Assembly (NCBI GenBank): GCA_965116235.1
Contig: OZ220496.1
Location: 2,108,001-2,172,000 of the forward strand
Origin: MPNP01 sp965116235
Lineage (GTDB): Bacteria; Pseudomonadota; Alphaproteobacteria; Rhodobacterales; Rhodobacteraceae
Direction: 5' to 3'
Length of the DNA stretch: 64,000 bases
This document shows positions 1-9,386 of the stretch, in pieces; position 1 is the stretch's first letter; every line of letters begins with the position of its first letter. Below the pieces are notes generated by a model that had not been told where the DNA came from, searched no databases, and saw nothing but the letters and a program-made list of their open reading frames with translations. The position numbers and the translations under genes are program-made.

Positions 1-1939
1 ATGTCGAGATCATGGTTAAAGGCAAGGACACAACGCTCGGCGTAAAATCCCAGCACTTCAGCCACAGTGGCATTTTCGTTCGTTTGCGGCTAAAAGCTGA
101 CGGGAATATCACGATCACGCACGAAGGCAAGATTTACGCCAATACTGGCATATTTGCGGAAAGCTTGCCAGAAGTCGACGGTGCCTCTGGCGACATCACG
201 ATCACGACGGAAGAGGGCAGCATGATCGTGGCCAAGAAAGTTGAAGACAATGTGCGTGCCTATGAAAACGGAATCTATGCTGGAATCTGTAATCGGGATG
301 ATGGCAAGTGTACCAGAGCCACTGTACCAACTAACGGTGAATATAACCCTGTCGGCAGCAGCAGTGGCAGTATCACGGTCGTTCACAACGGTAGTATCGA
401 TGCCGCCGGCGAAGGCTTGCAGCTGGAAAACAAGGGAACGGGTGACATTACGGTCACAACCGGAGCGAACAGCAAGATCGTTTCAAAGAATAGAGGCATA
501 AATGCCGACGGCAGCGGCAAGGTCATGATCACCCATGGAGGCACGATCGATGTGGCCAAAAACGGCATTCAAGCGACTGGCGACGGCAAATTCATGATCG
601 TAATTGGGGCCCAGGCTCTTGTACAGTCAGAATCTGGCGTGGCCATTGAGATGGAGCCCATGGATGCCACGGGTGGCGATATCAATTTGATCCTGGAGAA
701 GGACGAGGATGGTTTTGTGGGGCGTGTCAAAGGCAAGATCATTCAGGACACCGCGGACAGAACGGTGAAGTTCGAGACCCGCATGGGCATGGACGGAGCC
801 AAGGAAGATCTGAATGTGGGTGATCATGTTTATTCACGCGGCGACCGGATGGGCGCGTATGTAAAGGCGTTCAAGGCCCGGCTTACGACGATTGAAGATC
901 CCGCGGGCTATGAGTTCAAGGATGTGCCGGGGGACTGGCGTCTGTACAGCCAGCGGGCGCGTCTGTATGAGGTGTTGCCCTCGGTGCTTCTGGGTCTGGT
1001 GGAGCTGACGCCTTACAGCACGCGCATGGCGGTGCCCCGCCGGAGCACCGGCAACGAGGAGGTCATGGTCCAGAGCAGCAAGGGGGAGCATGTGGCGGTG
1101 CCGGGTTCCCGCACCGGTGTCTGGGTACGCCTTGCGGTTCGCGATGGGGAGCGGATGGCCGATACATCGACGACCGCACAGGACATCCGGCGTCAGTCTC
1201 TGGCATGGGATGTCAAGCAGACCGACTTTGAGGCGGGTCTGGAGGTGCCGACCGATGAGCGTCTGGTGCTGGGTGTGAGTGCCCACTACCGGCAGAGTGA
1301 GGCCGCCGTCAGGAATGGTGGCACCATGGAAGCCAGTGGCACCGGTCTAGGCGTGTCCCTGACCTGGACAAACGACAGCGGGCTGTATGTGGACGGCCAG
1401 TTGAGCTACACCCGGTTCTTTGATATCACGATGGTGTCGGCCAACGGTGCGGTCGGTGCGATCACCTCCACGGGTGGCGGCAACGGTCTGGCGCTCGGGG
1501 TAGAAGTCGGTCAGCCGATGAGCATGGGGGGGGCCTGACCGTGATTCCGCGTGGGGGTCTGTCCTGGTCATCGGTGGACCTGGACGCCTTTGACGAACCG
1601 ACCACGATCGATGGAGCTGGCACGGTTACCCCGGACAAGGAGCAGAGTGTTCAGGGTCGTGTGGGTGTACTGGCCGAGCTGGGTCCGGAAGATGCCGACG
1701 GGCGGCTGTATGCGTCGCTGGATCTGGAGCATGAGTTCTCGTCCAAGCATGCGGTGATGGTGGCCGGCACCCGGCTGGCGACGGAGGTGAAGCCGACCTG
1801 GGTGCGTCTGGGCGTGAGCGGGGCGATGTCTCTGGGCAGCGGCGACACGACGCAGCTGACGGGGGATGCCTTTTATGCGACGGCGGGGAACGACAACACC
1901 GACTTTGGGGGCGGGGTCGCACTGAACATCCGCTTCTGA
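1..1939 (+). pseudogene. Autotransporter AT1, 3' part, frameshifted at a G8 tract
   Basis: The frame is open to the left edge, so the 5' end lies outside the window. The visible passenger has beta-helix-like repeats of the type ITITHEGKIYA, GTIDVAKNGI and GANSKIVSKNRG. A barrel domain of about 300 residues follows and ends in the aromatic RF typical of outer-membrane barrels. The frame stops at 1538, just after eight G (1526-1533). The rest of the barrel continues in another frame (from about 1532, stop 1939). AT2 at 21556-24558 reads through the same point (GQPMSIGG then PRGGLSWSSVDLDAF), and six G would restore that alignment. As sequenced, the product lacks the last ~130 residues and should not be exported. 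It may be a reversible phase-OFF state, a true pseudogene or a homopolymer error. The beta-domain is very close to AT2. Confidence 0.85.
1526..1533 (+). repeat. G8 homopolymer at the AT1 frameshift
   Basis: Eight consecutive G lie between the ATG codon at 1524 and GCC. Frame 0 ends at the TGA at 1536-1538, while the barrel C-terminus is open in the frame of 1541. Runs of this kind are typical slipped-strand sites. Tract length alone decides whether the barrel is completed. Confidence 0.8.
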
Positions 1940-1956
1940 TTGAGAAACTTGAGAGT

Positions 1957-2004
1957 CGCCGGGTTCGGGACGATGCTGCTCTTTTGCATCGACCTCGCCC
2001 GGCG
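1957..2004 (+). terminator. Putative hairpin after AT1
   Basis: Two nested stems, CGCCGGG (1957-1963) with CCCGGCG (1998-2004) and GATGC with GCATC, start 18 bases after the autotransporter stop. No clean T-run follows, so termination is inferred from position and stem strength. AT2 also has a large hairpin just after its stop. Confidence 0.45.
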
Positions 2005-2040
2005 ACGAGTTGTCCTGGTAGTCTGATCTGATACCAGCCG

Positions 2041-2050
2041 GGTACGACCG
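2041..2050 (+). repeat. Target-site duplication, left copy (IS copy 1)
   Basis: GGTACGACCG directly precedes the element end CTACTGTATG and is repeated exactly at 2971-2980 after the other end. This marks a genuine transposition event with a 10-bp duplication. Confidence 0.85.
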
Positions 2051-2970
2051 CTACTGTATGCACACATCTTTTCCCGCTTACGTAATTGGTGTCTGAAATT
2101 GGCCGTTGGTCCTATTGATTCGATCTTCGGTCTTGTGTTTACAAGGGGAGAGTAGAGATGTACAACTCGGGTTCGCATTGTGGTGATCGTCGTTTGGATC
2201 CGGCCGAGCAGTTTTGTCATGGACGTGCGGATCCGGGCGTCCCATGACCGCTGTCTTTGCGATGACACCGGCCAGCTCGTTTCCTGCCTTGAGGGCCGAC
2301 CGCAGCCGGACCATACGGTCGCGTTGCCCGCACGACCCGGGCCAAAGAAGCGCACGGCCCGCATGGGTGTGCGTTTTGCGTGCGTGACCCTCAAGCACCC
2401 TAAGGACAGACCGATGGAACCCGGTGTTTCCGCCCGTCAGGCCGTTTCCTTTGTCGAGGCACGGGAAATCGACCCGCCCGCCGGCTGACCCGCCATCGGG
2501 TCGCAACGTTCGAACCGGCGCGAGGGATAACGCAACTCTACCGTCGGCGCTGGGTCATCGAACCGGTTTTCCGGACCCTCAAGACCCAAGGCTTCGACAT
2601 TGCAAACGTGTCGGTGGAAACCGCACCCTTCCAAACGCTGTATGCCATGACGTTGATTGCGGGGATATCGTGCATGCCACTCGTGCCGGACCGGGATGGT
2701 GCCGGTCAACGCCCGCTCAAGGATGTCTTCGCGGCACAGGATCAACCGGTCCTGGAGGCCGTATCCGCTTCGCTGGAAGGTACGACCGACAAGCAAAAGA
2801 ACCCGCATCCATGTGGCTCGCTGGCCTTTGCAGCCTGGGTGTACGCCCGTCTCGGCGGCTGGACCGGATATTATGGAAAACCGGGCCCGGTGGTCATGTT
2901 GCGCGGGCTGTATCAATTCCGGGCCATCCAACTCGGATATGGCATCGCTGGAAATGTGTGAATCGAGTAG
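2051..2970 (+). mobile_element. IS4-type insertion sequence, internally deleted copy (920 bp)
   Basis: The ends are imperfect inverted repeats, CTACTGTATGCACACAT on the left and, read inward, CTACTCGATTCACACAT on the right. They are flanked by the 10-bp duplication GGTACGACCG. The full-length relative is at 19458-20858 (1401 bp). This copy lacks about 480 bp: after the first ~20 transposase codons (HCGDRRLDPAEQ) it jumps to DVRIRASHDR, losing the first two catalytic Asp regions. The junction lies near 2221. It cannot make an active transposase, but both ends are intact, so it could be mobilised in trans. Confidence 0.85.
2159..2961 (+). pseudogene. IS4-family transposase remnant (copy 1)
   Basis: Pieces of an IS4/Tn5-like DDE transposase lie in several frames. 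There is an N-terminal stub from the ATG near 2159, and a middle piece (2220-2488) ending EAREIDPPAG and a stop. A C-terminal piece in the frame of 2608 begins MSVETAPFQTLYAMTL and ends GIAGNV at 2961, including the family tail ARLGGWTGYYGKPGPVVMLR. The Asp-bearing central part is deleted and at least one frameshift separates the pieces. Confidence 0.8.
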
Positions 2971-2980
2971 GGTACGACCG
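2971..2980 (+). repeat. Target-site duplication, right copy (IS copy 1)
   Basis: Exact repeat of GGTACGACCG from 2041-2050, directly after the right terminal repeat ending GAGTAG. Confidence 0.85.
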
Positions 2981-3313
2981 TGGTCGGGATATCTTTTCGC
3001 ACTTGGCTGTGCCGGCATTATTTGTTCTATGCAACCACTTCACATCAGGATGTCTCCTGATCCGAGAACCTTTGTCTCAGGTATGATTGATTCAACGTCT
3101 GCAACCCGTTCGTCCGCCGTAAAGCCGGTATGGTGGTTGATTTCGGCAGCTGTGGAGAGGGCATTGTACAAGACATACTACACAATACGCTTCAATGAAG
3201 TTTGACCACAAATTCAACACCGGTAGGAGAGTACGGAAACGTTGAAAGTGGTCGTGAATCAAATTTTAAATCGCGACATTGCTGTCCATAGAGTAAAGAC
3301 AAACTCAGCCGAT
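2981..3313. other. Intergenic stretch, nothing recognised
   Basis: About 330 bases between IS copy 1 and the convergent exonuclease gene. Small ORFs here run out of the IS remnant and look like chance frames. No RNA gene or clear terminator was recognised. Confidence 0.5.
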
Positions 3314-3847
3314 TTAGAGATCTGCGAGTTGATTCAAATTCAAATTGGCCGCCGCACAAGCCGCAACGGTAATCTTGCCAGCGACAATTGCGTCTTCCAG
3401 AGCGTCATGATGACGAAAACTGATCCCCAGCCACTTGGCCAGAGGTTTAAGGCCGAAGCTCTCACCCTTCCTCGCTTCCGACCAGGCCAGCCGGGCAATT
3501 TTACAGCTGTCCAGCCACATGAAATTCAGACGTTCAATTTGGTAAAAATCCCAAGATCGGGACATGGCATTCAGATCGAAAAGGGTGTGACTGACGATAA
3601 TGGTATCATTCAGGCGTTCATAAAGTTCAGGCTGAACGTCCAAGAAGGTTGGCTTGTCAAGCACGTCCCCTGGCATGATGCCGTGGACTCTAATGTTGTA
3701 TTTGTTGAACAGTGTATTGGGGTTGATCAGGCTTGACCAGGTATCAATCAGAGAACCATTGTAGAATGTGGCAATGCCAATCTGACAGATGCTCCAAGGG
3801 TCACCATTGGCGGTTTCAACATCCAAGGCATTGAAAGTCAGACTCAT
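3314..3847 (-). CDS. DnaQ-like 3'-5' exonuclease (DEDDh)
   Basis: This 177-aa protein is an RNase T/DnaQ-fold exonuclease. Motif Exo I is ALDVET near residue 7 (Asp and Glu metal ligands). The Exo II region is SHTLFDLNAM around residue 85, and Exo III is HHDALEDA around residue 145, the last giving the catalytic His and Asp of the DEDDh class. Members remove nucleotides from 3' ends, either as a Pol III proofreading subunit or as stand-alone nucleases. The small size and lack of a polymerase-binding tail suggest a stand-alone exonuclease rather than the essential epsilon subunit (inference). It lies 20 bases downstream of the ABC exporter permease on the same strand, so co-transcription is possible. 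Confidence 0.8.
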   Translation of the reverse strand: MSLTFNALDVETANGDPWSICQIGIATFYNGSLIDTWSSLINPNTLFNKYNIRVHGIMPGDVLDKPTFLDVQPELYERLNDTIIVSHTLFDLNAMSRSWDFYQIERLNFMWLDSCKIARLAWSEARKGESFGLKPLAKWLGISFRHHDALEDAIVAGKITVAACAAANLNLNQLADL

Positions 3848-3867
3848 GCCGGCCCCGCGAAGCGATT

Positions 3868-6414
3868 TCAGCCCTGATTGTTCAGGATAGTCGAGGGCTT
3901 GGCATTCAGGAGTTTGGCAAGATAAAGCAGTCCGGAAACTGAAGAGAACAACGCGCCGCTCAAGACAATCAGGATGGCCGAAAGGGGCTCGAATCGGTAT
4001 GCGGCTTCCAGTACGAATGTCATGACCACCCAGCCGCCGATCATTCCAGCAAGGATAGCTACAAGTCCGGCTGAAGTTCCCAAGATGATCGAGCGAAACG
4101 CAAAGGTCGACATAAGCAGCCGACGGGTTGAACCCAGCACTTTGAGAATGGCCGCCTCATAGCTATAGGCTGAAACGGTGCTGGCTGAGGCCCCGATCAA
4201 CACTACAAACCCGACAAGCAATGTCACACCCGATGCATAGATAATGGCTTCGCCCAAACCAGAGAGAATTCGAGCTACATTGGCGATGCCTTCAGATACC
4301 GATATCATAGTGATGTTAGGATATTTACTGGTGAGGTCATCAAACAGAACCTCTTCAGTTTCCGGATCCGAATAGATGGTTGCAATGTGGGTATGAGGGG
4401 CATTTTGTACGGCCTTGGGATTCAGCGACAAAATGAAGCCAATGCCCACCGTTGAAAAATCAACACTTCTGAAATTGACGATTTCGGCCTCAAGGTTGCG
4501 CCCAAGGACATTGAGAGTCAGCATGTCGCCGATCTGTAATCCCAGCTCGGCCCCTTCCTCTTCGGCGAAGCTGATCAGGGGCGGGCCATCGTAATCTTCA
4601 GACCACCAGGAACCCTCAGTTATCTGTGTGTCTTCGGGCGGGGCTGCGGAGTAGGTAATACCCCGGTCTCCTCGTAAGACCCAATGATCACCGGCAACTG
4701 TTCGAGCTGGCAAGCCGTTGATTTCGGTGATTATGCCTCGAAGCATTGGCGCGGACTGCATTTCGGATACGCCGGGGTACCGATTGACTTGAGAGGTGAA
4801 TTCAGCAATGTCCTGATTCTGGATATCGACAACGAAATAGGAAGGTGCGATGTCCGGAATGTTGCTGGACAGAGTTCGCAAGAGGTTGCTCGAAATCTGG
4901 CCAACGGTGGCCAGGACTGACAGTCCCAGTCCCAGAGCCATCGTCAAGGAAATAACGCCCTTGCTCTTTCCCCCGATCGACCGGAAGGCCAGCGACAAGG
5001 ATATCAATCCGCGGAGAACCCGAGAATGTCCTAGATAATGGGCAGTCAGTCGGGAAAGCTGAGAGGCCAGTCCCAAGATGATCAAGGTGGCAACTACCCC
5101 TCCTGCTACGTAGAGTGTCACAAGGGTAATTCCAGAGGTCAGAGCTGCCGTACCCACCAAGAGAATGGTCATAATCCCTATTGACACGAGATACGATGCT
5201 TTGGGCAACCTTGAGGTGCCGTCTGCAGTTTCTCGATAGAGGGAAACAGGCTTGACTCCATCTGTTTGCGACAGCGACCAGAATGAGAAGATCAGACCGA
5301 TCAGAAGCCCGTAAAGGGCACATTCAGCCAAAATCCAGCCGTTAACTTCAAATATGAATGGTACCGGCAAGTTTTGTGATATAAGGTTGGCGAGCAGGAG
5401 GGGAAGCAGTGTGCCCAGAGCCAGACCGGTCAAAACCCCCAAGCCGATCATGCAAAGTATCTGAAATAGGTAGGATAAAAAGACTTGGCCTTGATTTGCC
5501 CCCAGTGTTTTCAGGGTGGCAATAGTCTGGGTTTTGGTTTCAAGATAGGTTGAGACAGCAAGTGAGATGCCAATGCCACCAACCACCAGACCGGCTAGCC
5601 CAACCAGAGTCAGGAAGGCACCGACTCGTTTGACCATGGTTTGTATGCCGGGGGACCCATTGCGTCGGTCACGCCATGCAAAGCCTTGATCGAGAGCGTT
5701 CTCGGCTTCTGTTCGCAACGCGACCAGATCTGTATTTTCATCCGTCTGCAGCCGATAGTATGAAGAAAACAGAGTCCCCTGATCCAAAAGACCCGACCCC
5801 TCCAAGGATTCCAACCGCACAAGCGTTCTGGGGCCCAGCGTAAATCCGCCTCCGGTGTTGTCCGGTTCATTGACCAGTACGGCCCGCAATTCGAACGTAT
5901 TGAACCCGAGGCGGAATTGATCACCGATGCTCAGGTTCAGCCGGTCCGCCAAAGTTTGAGGCATAAGGGCACCATAGACACCGCCGAGGGCATCAAGTGC
6001 GACATCAAGGGGCATCGGAGGTTCGGTGACAACATCGCCATATACTGGATAATGGTCGTCAACTCCCTTGACCTGAGTGAGTGCCTTGTCAAGATCACCG
6101 CCAGCGTCGACAACGGCCAATGAACGAAATTCAACGACTTCAGACACCTGGATTGCCTTGGATTCAATCCAATTCAGTTCCTCGGCATCGGCATAGCGGT
6201 AGGCAAATTCAAGTTCGACATCACCGCCCAGAATTTTTGCTCCCTCCACCGACAGCCCATTTTCGATACTGTATTGCACGAGACCCACCAAGGTTATGGA
6301 TGCAACGCCCAAAGCCAGGCAGGCAACCAGAATGCGGAAGCTTTTCAAGCCGCCTCTCAGTTCACGGGATGCAATAAGAAGGGGAATTCTCAGGGACATG
6401 AGCGGTTTGGTCAA
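3868..6414 (-). CDS. ABC exporter permease, FtsX/MacB type (YbbP-like)
   Basis: An 848-aa inner-membrane protein. It has one N-terminal membrane segment (about residues 24-48), a large periplasmic domain, a block of several helices (about 265-500) that includes two FtsX-type units, a second periplasmic domain, and three C-terminal helices. This is the architecture of the YbbP permease family. The start overlaps the stop of the ATPase gene by 4 bases (ATGA), so the two are translationally coupled and form one transporter. The divergent GDSL esterase gene on the other side reproduces the widespread tesA-ybbA-ybbP neighbourhood of Proteobacteria. The substrate is unknown; lipid or lipoprotein-linked export is the usual guess for the family. 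Confidence 0.88.
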   Translation of the reverse strand: MTKPLMSLRIPLLIASRELRGGLKSFRILVACLALGVASITLVGLVQYSIENGLSVEGAKILGGDVELEFAYRYADAEELNWIESKAIQVSEVVEFRSLAVVDAGGDLDKALTQVKGVDDHYPVYGDVVTEPPMPLDVALDALGGVYGALMPQTLADRLNLSIGDQFRLGFNTFELRAVLVNEPDNTGGGFTLGPRTLVRLESLEGSGLLDQGTLFSSYYRLQTDENTDLVALRTEAENALDQGFAWRDRRNGSPGIQTMVKRVGAFLTLVGLAGLVVGGIGISLAVSTYLETKTQTIATLKTLGANQGQVFLSYLFQILCMIGLGVLTGLALGTLLPLLLANLISQNLPVPFIFEVNGWILAECALYGLLIGLIFSFWSLSQTDGVKPVSLYRETADGTSRLPKASYLVSIGIMTILLVGTAALTSGITLVTLYVAGGVVATLIILGLASQLSRLTAHYLGHSRVLRGLISLSLAFRSIGGKSKGVISLTMALGLGLSVLATVGQISSNLLRTLSSNIPDIAPSYFVVDIQNQDIAEFTSQVNRYPGVSEMQSAPMLRGIITEINGLPARTVAGDHWVLRGDRGITYSAAPPEDTQITEGSWWSEDYDGPPLISFAEEEGAELGLQIGDMLTLNVLGRNLEAEIVNFRSVDFSTVGIGFILSLNPKAVQNAPHTHIATIYSDPETEEVLFDDLTSKYPNITMISVSEGIANVARILSGLGEAIIYASGVTLLVGFVVLIGASASTVSAYSYEAAILKVLGSTRRLLMSTFAFRSIILGTSAGLVAILAGMIGGWVVMTFVLEAAYRFEPLSAILIVLSGALFSSVSGLLYLAKLLNAKPSTILNNQG

Positions 6415-7088
6415 CTAGCGGTCTTGATTCGACCATCCTGCAACTGAATGATGCGGTTGCAGCGAGTGGCGAGTTCTTTCGAGTGGGTCACGACAACCAG
6501 AGTGGCACCTCTTTTCTTCTGCAAACCAAAAAGCAGGTCAAAGACCTTCGCACCATTTGCCGCATCAAGATTGCCTGTTGGTTCGTCAGCAAAGAGTATA
6601 TCCGGTTTCCGAACGGACGCTCGAGCCAAAGCCACCCGTTGTTGTTCTCCGCCCGAAAGTTGTGAGGGATAGTGATTGAACCGTTCATCAAGACCAACCA
6701 GGGCGAGCTCCTCTTCGGCCAGATCATAGGCCTTTGAATATTCGGCCAACTCCAATGGCACAGCAACGTTCTCCAAGGCTGTCATGGTAGGTATGAGGTG
6801 AAAGGACTGAAAGACGACTCCTACGTGCTTGAGCCTGAATCGAGCCAGCTCATCCTCACTCATTGCGGTGATGTCCTCACCCATCGCTCTGATGCGGCCC
6901 GCCGAAGTTTTTTCAAGACCCGCCATCAACATGAGAAGTGATGATTTGCCTGATCCCGACGGGCCTGTAATGCCCAAGGTTGTATTCTCGTTTACCTTTA
7001 AGGAAATTCCGTTGATAATGTTGATGGCACCAGCATTGCCTGAAAGTGTCAAATAGACGTCTTCCAAGGAAAGGACTGTTTCATCCAT
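6411..7088 (-). CDS. ABC exporter ATPase (YbbA/LolD-like)
   Basis: A 225-aa nucleotide-binding subunit. It shows Walker A GPSGSGKSS near residue 40, Q-loop VVFQSFHL, signature LSGGEQQR near 143, Walker B DILFADEPTG, and the switch His in VVTHS. It belongs to the MacB/LolD/YbbA group that pairs with FtsX-type permeases, and its partner overlaps downstream by 4 bases. Its start codon overlaps the start codon of the divergent esterase gene by 2 bases, so the promoters must lie inside the opposing coding regions or one annotated start is too early. Confidence 0.9.
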   Translation of the reverse strand: MDETVLSLEDVYLTLSGNAGAINIINGISLKVNENTTLGITGPSGSGKSSLLMLMAGLEKTSAGRIRAMGEDITAMSEDELARFRLKHVGVVFQSFHLIPTMTALENVAVPLELAEYSKAYDLAEEELALVGLDERFNHYPSQLSGGEQQRVALARASVRKPDILFADEPTGNLDAANGAKVFDLLFGLQKKRGATLVVVTHSKELATRCNRIIQLQDGRIKTAS

Positions 7089-7782
7089 GTGTTACAACCT
7101 CAACTTAATTCAACTCAGTTCATATGGTCTGATCAGAGGCTTCTGCAAGTTCGGGATATTGGGGATGCTGATTCTCACCGCTCCCTTGGAATCACATGGC
7201 CAAATCAAGATCAGTTTCTTTGGCGACAGCTTGGTTCAAGGGTTTGGATTGTATCCGGAGGATGGAATGGTTAGCCAGATGCAGGAATGGGTCCATCAAC
7301 GACGCTCTGACGTCACTTTCATCAACTCCGGTGTCTCCGGCGATACCAGCGCCGGGGGGCTGGCACGGCTGAACTGGACTTTGGTCGAAGGCTTCGACGG
7401 TATCATCATTCTCTTGGGCGGAAACGATCTTCTGCGGGGAATTGACTACCAGGAAACCCGCAGGAATCTGACTGGCATTTTGGAGATTCTGGCCCAGGAG
7501 GGTTTGCCTACACTTCTGGTTGGCCATGAAGCACCATCAAATTTTGGTCAAGAGTACAAGCAGGAGTTTGAGAGGATATATAACGATCTAGGGGAAAAGT
7601 ACGACGTGTTGCTCTTCCCGCGGGTTTTTGCGCCGCTTCAGGAATTGGGATCAAATGACGAGATCAGGATGAAGTATTTTCAGGACGATCAGCTTCACCC
7701 CAATGCCGAAGGAGTACAAATTATTGTGAACGCTATGGGCCAAATGGTTCTAAGTTTGATTGATCAGATAGAAAACCGCTAG
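7087..7782 (+). CDS. SGNH/GDSL esterase (TesA-like arylesterase)
   Basis: Up to 231 aa. SGNH blocks are visible: FFGDSLVQGFGL (nucleophile Ser), NSGVSGDTSAGG (Gly), GGNDLLRG (Asn) and DDQLHPNAEG (Asp and His). The family hydrolyses acyl-CoA, aryl and lysophospholipid esters and is usually periplasmic. The N-terminus is hydrophobic and the SGNH core starts at about residue 43, which fits a signal peptide. The ATG at 7087 overlaps the divergent ATPase start; an in-frame ATG at 7165 would give a shorter N-terminus with a weaker signal. The pairing with ybbA/ybbP genes supports the TesA assignment. Confidence 0.85.
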   Translation: MCYNLNLIQLSSYGLIRGFCKFGILGMLILTAPLESHGQIKISFFGDSLVQGFGLYPEDGMVSQMQEWVHQRRSDVTFINSGVSGDTSAGGLARLNWTLVEGFDGIIILLGGNDLLRGIDYQETRRNLTGILEILAQEGLPTLLVGHEAPSNFGQEYKQEFERIYNDLGEKYDVLLFPRVFAPLQELGSNDEIRMKYFQDDQLHPNAEGVQIIVNAMGQMVLSLIDQIENR

Positions 7783-7882
7783 AGGCAAGTGCTCTGGCAT
7801 TCGGGTTCCAAGTCATGTAGAATGCTTCTTGCCACTTTGTCGGTTTTTGCGGGTGGGGAGGGGCGGAGTATCGGAGGATATC

Positions 7883-8314
7883 ATGAAAATAAAGTTTCTT
7901 GCCATGATTATTGGCCTTGCCTTGGTTCCAGTGGGATCATCATTGGCGAAAACGCCCGAGCAGCATGTCGAGGCACGACAGCAAATTATGAAGTACATTG
8001 GCACCCATATGCGTACCTTAAGCGGCATGCAAAGGGGGCAGATCGCATATGATCCCGAATACGTGAAGGCGGTGACCGATGCATTCGTTGCGATGTCAGC
8101 GTCACTGAAGGTGATGTTTCCAGAAAACTCCTTTCTGGCCACTTCGGATGCTCGGGAGGCAATTCAGGGAAGTGAAGAATTTATGGACATGATTGACAAT
8201 TTTGGTCAGGTTTCGAGGGATGTCGGCAATTCACCCAGTCAAGAAACATTTGCCGATACATTCCCCCGGCTTGGGGGTACTTGCTCGGTGTGTCACCGGA
8301 TGTACCGCAAGTAA
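7883..8314 (+). CDS. Cytochrome c' (class II c-type cytochrome)
   Basis: A 143-aa protein with a signal peptide (MKIKFLAMIIGLALVPVGSSLA) and a single CSVCH heme motif about ten residues from the C-terminus. That is the position characteristic of four-helix-bundle cytochromes c'/c-556. The start is the ATG at 7883, preceded by CGGAGGA; a longer frame from 7829 lacks both ribosome site and signal. Cytochromes c' are periplasmic and bind NO or carry electrons. It precedes a membrane-anchored diheme cytochrome on the same strand, so the two may form one electron-transfer chain (inference). Confidence 0.88.
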   Translation: MKIKFLAMIIGLALVPVGSSLAKTPEQHVEARQQIMKYIGTHMRTLSGMQRGQIAYDPEYVKAVTDAFVAMSASLKVMFPENSFLATSDAREAIQGSEEFMDMIDNFGQVSRDVGNSPSQETFADTFPRLGGTCSVCHRMYRK

Positions 8315-8429
8315 CCACCAACCGGTCTCGCTGTTGTGAATTTGGTTGATCAACAGAATGGATAATCGGACTTTGCAAGAACAAATGATCGTTCTTCGCT
8401 GTCAATCTCGTCCAGCGGTTTAAAGCAAG

Positions 8430-9332
8430 TTGAACTCAGTTGCGAAGTACGGGATCTTGGGTTCCGCAGGAATTGTCCTTTTGCTGGTTGCCTTTCTGGT
8501 ACTAAACCTGCCGGCAAGAGTGAGCGAGCAAGCTGTGGTTGATGCGGTCGGCTCGGATTTTGACCCTGATCCGCATTTGGGCGAGCACTTGTTTCACTTG
8601 GCTGGTTGTGGTGATTGTCATCTTAATCGAGAGCCAGACGAGCCAATATTTGGAACTTTGGCGGGCGGTGCGCCCTTGCAGACTCCAATCGGTTATTTTG
8701 TTCCGCCCAATATAACTCCGGACATGGAAACCGGAATAGGTGAGTGGTCGGATACGGATTTTGTGAATGCTCTGACCAGAGGTACAGGCCCTGATGGACA
8801 GCACTATTATGCAGCCTTTCCCTATCCAGCCTACGCAGTGATGTCAATCGAGGATATACTGCACATCAAGGAATATTTGTTTACCACTGAGCCTGTTAAT
8901 TTTGATGTTGGCCCCAACAACCTGGTTTTCCCTTTCAATCTCCGCCTTGGGAACCTCTTTTGGAAGGCGCTGTTTTTCGATCCGGCATCTTTTGAGGCAG
9001 ATCCAACCCGTTCTGATGAATGGAATCGAGGGGCGTATCTGGTCAATGGAATAGGGCACTGTGGGAGTTGCCACACGCCCCGGAACCTCCTTTTCGCCGA
9101 AAAGCCAGGTCAGGAATTTTATGGAGCCGATCCGTTGAAGGAGGGAGAGAAACCGGCCCCAAGGCTGGCCGGGCTTGACCCTGATTCAATCCTCAATGGA
9201 CTTGACGAATGGTCGGGCGCAATCAGTGAAAATTCATCGATGTATCTCGTCACACAAGCCTTTTCCATATATGCTGATCCCTCCGACCGGGACGCTGTGG
9301 CGACCTACCTCTCAAGTTTGCCGAACGAGTGA
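8430..9332 (+). CDS. Membrane-anchored diheme cytochrome c
   Basis: A 300-aa protein with one N-terminal membrane anchor (about residues 8-28) and two CXXCH motifs, GCGDCH near residue 60 and HCGSCH near residue 210. The two heme domains and the PNITPDMETGIGEW-type sequence resemble cytochrome subunits of periplasmic alcohol, aldehyde or gluconate dehydrogenases (COG2010). No dehydrogenase subunit is adjacent. Its only likely partner here is the cytochrome c' gene 115 bases upstream. The start is a TTG at 8430 and is uncertain. Confidence 0.82.
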   Translation: MNSVAKYGILGSAGIVLLLVAFLVLNLPARVSEQAVVDAVGSDFDPDPHLGEHLFHLAGCGDCHLNREPDEPIFGTLAGGAPLQTPIGYFVPPNITPDMETGIGEWSDTDFVNALTRGTGPDGQHYYAAFPYPAYAVMSIEDILHIKEYLFTTEPVNFDVGPNNLVFPFNLRLGNLFWKALFFDPASFEADPTRSDEWNRGAYLVNGIGHCGSCHTPRNLLFAEKPGQEFYGADPLKEGEKPAPRLAGLDPDSILNGLDEWSGAISENSSMYLVTQAFSIYADPSDRDAVATYLSSLPNE

Positions 9333-9386
9333 CGACTCAAAGTCGGATTGAGGGCGATTATTCCGACAGAGATTGCCGAGATACGG

